Source of the DNA: JBGVMW01 sp045125095
GTDB taxonomy: Bacteria > Bacillota > Clostridia > Lachnospirales > Lachnospiraceae
NCBI GenBank assembly: GCA_045125095.1
Contig: JBGVMW010000154.1
Coordinates: 1-23,830 of the forward strand
Reading direction: 5' to 3'
Length of the DNA: 23,830 nt
The notes under the pieces were generated by a model. It was given only the letters and a program-made list of their open reading frames with translations. It had not been told where the DNA came from and did no database searches. Positions within the stretch are counted from its first letter, which is position 1. Every line of letters begins with the position of its first letter. Shown here one piece after another: positions 22,387-23,830 of the stretch. The position numbers were made by a program, and so were the translations under genes.

Positions 22387-23172
22387 CTATAACTCTATCT
22401 GATACCTTGCACCACCAGCGATGTCTGTTATAATAAAATATTTTTCTCCAACATCCTTCGTCCAATTTTTTAATGGTGCAATTCTGTGCATAATACAAAC
22501 ACCATGTCCATGTTTGCCACTCAAATACTCTTCATGAACTTCCGGTGGCAAAACTTTTCCTATGCAACCTTCTATATGATAATCAATGGCTCGTAATTTT
22601 TCTGGAGAAAATGTATATGCTTCCTTATACTCAAGTAAGATATTTTGTGCCTCAATTATCACTCTACGATAATCCCCTTCATACAACAAGTAAGCCAATT
22701 CGATAACTGCAGGCTTCTCAAATCCTTCTAAGACTAATGTTGCTGGATAATTAAACTTAATTGTTATTTGATAAAGTTTTGTATCAAAATCCTTAGTTAT
22801 AGTCAATGCAATAAATCTTTTGTCCTCATTTTCCTGATCAAATGTAAGTCCCTTCGCCTTGTTATATGCATTCGGCAAAAAACAAAGATTATCTATGCAA
22901 CAATTAGTACTATTATTATCCATATGGTCAATGACAAAATCCTGTTCCTTCATACTTTGACAAACTTCTTCACCATACCACTTTTTCATTATATAAGCAT
23001 GAAGATACCCTAACTTTTGATTATAAAGATATCTTTCGTTATTCAATCCCCAAGTAGCATTCTGTATTTCTTCTACATAATCGTCCCTTACCGTAGCACA
23101 TGCCATATAATTCCATTCAGGTCTTGTTATATATATTTTATCCCCTGATATGCTAAAAGCATTCTTACTCAT
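22387..23172 (-). CDS. HNH endonuclease-like protein
   Basis: A 261-aa protein with an HNH signature of the homing/phage type: LHAYIMKKWYG (His58), then VIDHMDNNSTNCCIDNL (Asp82-His83, Asn95) and FLPNAYNKAKG (Asn101, Asn104). The N-terminal 50 residues resemble the DNA-contacting part of such phage HNH proteins. The C-terminal 150 residues are not recognised. The start at 23172 follows GGAGGGTGCA; the longer frame to 23226 has no site. It has a convergent terminator and no operon partner. It lies next to an IS remnant, so it is probably mobile-element or phage derived. A host-recognised role is not visible. Confidence 0.78.
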   Translation of the reverse strand: MSKNAFSISGDKIYITRPEWNYMACATVRDDYVEEIQNATWGLNNERYLYNQKLGYLHAYIMKKWYGEEVCQSMKEQDFVIDHMDNNSTNCCIDNLCFLPNAYNKAKGLTFDQENEDKRFIALTITKDFDTKLYQITIKFNYPATLVLEGFEKPAVIELAYLLYEGDYRRVIIEAQNILLEYKEAYTFSPEKLRAIDYHIEGCIGKVLPPEVHEEYLSGKHGHGVCIMHRIAPLKNWTKDVGEKYFIITDIAGGARYQIEL

Positions 23173-23268
23173 TGCACCCTCCTTCCTATTAAAATAATCT
23201 CTCGGAATCTTTAAGCCAGTAAACATAAGGCTTTCAGATTCCTTTTTTATTAAAATCCCCCACTTTTT

Positions 23269-23830
23269 TTGCCAAAACCTCTTGACAAATCCATCGAAAA
23301 TCTTCGTAAATATTATCCTAATCCGGATGCAATTGCCCGCTCTACATGGGATATCATTGAACGTTTTTGGACATTGGATTATCTTACACTGATGAACTTA
23401 TGCGTGATAAATACTCTAAATTCGGCTTCAAAACATGATTCTCATGGATTCCTAGAAACATTTTTTAGAATGAAATCATTTCTTCCGAATTTCAATATTA
23501 CAAAATTACTCTTAGATTCTACTCATGATGCAATGCCTATCTATAAATACTGTAAACAAAAAACATCATTCCTTTTATTGATTTAAATGAAAAATGTGGT
23601 ATCAAAGTCAAATACAAAAATGACTTTACTATCGGAAAAGACGGTGTTCCTGCAAACATCCCTGCTCTAATTCAAAATACGGCAGAACCGTACATCTTGC
23701 CATGAAGGATAATCCAAGATTGATTAACATACCGCCTCGTGACAGTGCGGAATGGAAAACGGAATTTAATGCAAGAACTTCTGCGGAACGTTCCAATAAA
23801 CGTGAGAAATTAGACTTTAAATTAGAAGAC
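23269..23830 (+). pseudogene. Frameshifted DDE transposase remnant (IS1182-like), cut by window edge
   Basis: Three pieces of one transposase lie in different frames. The first runs from 23269 to about 23565 (contains LLLDSTHDAMPIYKYC, with a catalytic-type Asp). After a missing base in an A-run near 23565 the frame continues as NIIPFIDLNEKCGIKVKYK to near 23655. A second shift then leads to KYGRTVHLAMKDNPRL and SAERSNKREKLDFKLED, which matches the C-terminal part of IS1182-like or related DDE transposases. The N-terminal part is missing, no start codon with a ribosome binding site exists, and no terminal inverted repeat was found. It is non-functional as read. Family assignment is from pattern recognition. 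Confidence 0.72.

Overview
The window looks like chromosomal DNA from a low-GC Clostridia species, most likely a Lachnospiraceae gut bacterium. The reasons are the AT-rich composition, strong GGAGG ribosome binding sites, the gene order dgt-dnaG-rpoD-trmK-nif3, a GTPase carrying a His-rich repeat, a BlaI/M56 pair and a cytoplasmic GH13 enzyme. No tRNA, rRNA or CRISPR array was recognised.

Layout. Positions 1-144 hold two hairpins and no gene. Positions 145-5649 (minus) are a housekeeping operon running dgt, dnaG, rpoD, trmK, nif3. At 5808-8852 an esterase (minus) and an acyltransferase-like protein followed by a zinc-ribbon membrane protein (plus) are divided by two back-to-back sigma-A promoters and closed by a terminator. 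At 8918-11148 (minus) lie two COG0523/G3E metal-GTPases: one with CxCC and six 57-bp His/Cys repeats, the other lacking CxCC and fused to a DUF1980-like domain. The supposedly empty stretch 11370-11702 has every part of an Fst/TxpA-like type I toxin-antitoxin locus: a 29-aa membrane peptide, a convergent antisense RNA with a consensus promoter, a shared bidirectional terminator and two short direct repeats. At 11712-14621 (minus) a GNAT acetyltransferase and a MutS2-like ATPase without the Smr nuclease domain sit behind a leader of about 400 nt with its own promoter, a 12-codon leader ORF and two terminator-like hairpins. At 14632-17592 (minus) is an autoregulated BlaI/M56 sensor operon with two tandem operators.

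The most unusual feature is at 17648-18227: about 580 bp of nested, nearly perfect inverted repeats that fold into a closed multibranch structure with arms of 23, 35, 35 and 16 bp. Every wobble pair in its long stems is G-U when read as plus-strand RNA, so it may be a large structured RNA; a palindromic mobile element is the main alternative.

The right part holds an NSS sodium symporter (minus), a divergent GH13 amylase-family gene whose leader contains a perfect 23-bp hairpin, a hairpin-rich intergenic stretch with the second copy of a short dispersed repeat, a possible TPR gene remnant, an HNH endonuclease-like gene and a frameshifted IS transposase remnant cut by the window edge. This end looks accessory; the left end is core genome.
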